Source: Candidatus Kapaibacterium sp. (GTDB lineage Bacteria > Bacteroidota > Ignavibacteria > Palsa-1295). From it: a DNA stretch of 7,363 nucleotides. The notes beneath the pieces are model-generated. The model had not been told where the DNA came from. It did no database searches and saw nothing but the letters and a program-made list of their open reading frames with translations. The position numbers and the translations under genes were made by a program. Position 1 is the stretch's first letter. Every line of letters begins with the position of its first letter. This document shows, piece by piece, positions 7,311 to 7,363 of this stretch. The stretch lies in NCBI GenBank assembly GCA_025450975.1, contig JANWLI010000090.1, positions 1 to 7,363 of the forward strand, in the 5' to 3' direction.

Positions 7311-7341
7311 AAAACGAAAAAGGCGAGCTTGGAGCCCGCCT
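7311..7341 (-). terminator. Intrinsic terminator of a gene beyond the right edge
   Basis: On the minus strand AGGCGGGCT (7341-7333), loop CCA and AGCTCGCCT (7329-7321) form a 9-bp stem with one G-U pair, followed by TTTTCGTTTT (7320-7311). This is a convincing intrinsic terminator. Read on the plus strand the stem has an A-C mismatch and is followed by the less uniform CTTTCTTC, so the minus-strand reading is better. It must end a minus-strand transcript entering from the right. The engB start codon follows with no spacer. Confidence 0.75.
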
Positions 7342-7363
7342 CTTTCTTCAGAATAATCAATTA

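Noticed and set aside
1..7363. Many open frames of 60-170 codons on both strands inside the four genes (for example 2188-2550 plus, 3108-3608 minus, 3697-4143 plus, 1431-1850 minus).
   Set aside because: They overlap well-supported genes in other frames, are rich in Arg/Ser/Cys as expected of shadow frames, and show no recognisable domain or signal peptide.
1..7363. CRISPR arrays, insertion sequences, tRNA/rRNA genes, prophage or other mobile elements.
   Set aside because: No regularly spaced repeats, terminal inverted repeats with transposase, or RNA-gene signatures were seen in the short intergenic gaps or elsewhere.

Overview
The window is about half GC and compactly coded. All four supported genes lie on the minus strand, so they read from right to left. 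The organism is most likely a member of the Bacteroidota/Chlorobiota (FCB) group. The main evidence is a secreted protein ending in a type IX secretion (T9SS) type A sorting domain with the QNYPNP signature, followed by a Bacteroidota-style TonB-dependent receptor with an N-terminal carboxypeptidase-regulatory-like domain. None of the four start codons has a Shine-Dalgarno motif, which also fits. The QNYPNP form, the style of the receptor and the moderate GC suggest a Kapabacteria/Ignavibacteria-type lineage, but this is inference from remembered family style and not from a search.

Layout in order of transcription (right to left): (a) 7311-7341, an intrinsic terminator for a gene beyond the right edge, whose U-tract touches the next start codon; (b) 7310-6741, engB (ysxC/yihA), the ribosome-assembly GTPase, complete; (c) a 183-base gap with a weak terminator-like hairpin; (d) 6557-4569, a 662-residue secreted Asp-box (BNR/sialidase-like fold) protein with a T9SS C-terminal domain; (e) a 137-base gap containing a perfect 12-bp hairpin; (f) 4431-1411, a 1006-residue TonB-dependent outer-membrane receptor; (g) 1381-1, the first 460 codons of a secreted protein of unrecognised family that runs off the left edge.

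How the genes may work together: engB is a housekeeping gene and probably unrelated to the rest. The Asp-box protein, receptor and partial secreted protein all act at the cell envelope. The receptor and the partial protein are only 29 bases apart and are very likely co-transcribed. The arrangement resembles a SusC/SusD-type uptake locus, but the partner has a signal peptide without a lipobox and does not look like SusD. The substrate cannot be read from the sequence. No RNA genes, CRISPR arrays, insertion sequences or other mobile elements were seen, and no intergenic stretch exceeds 300 bases.
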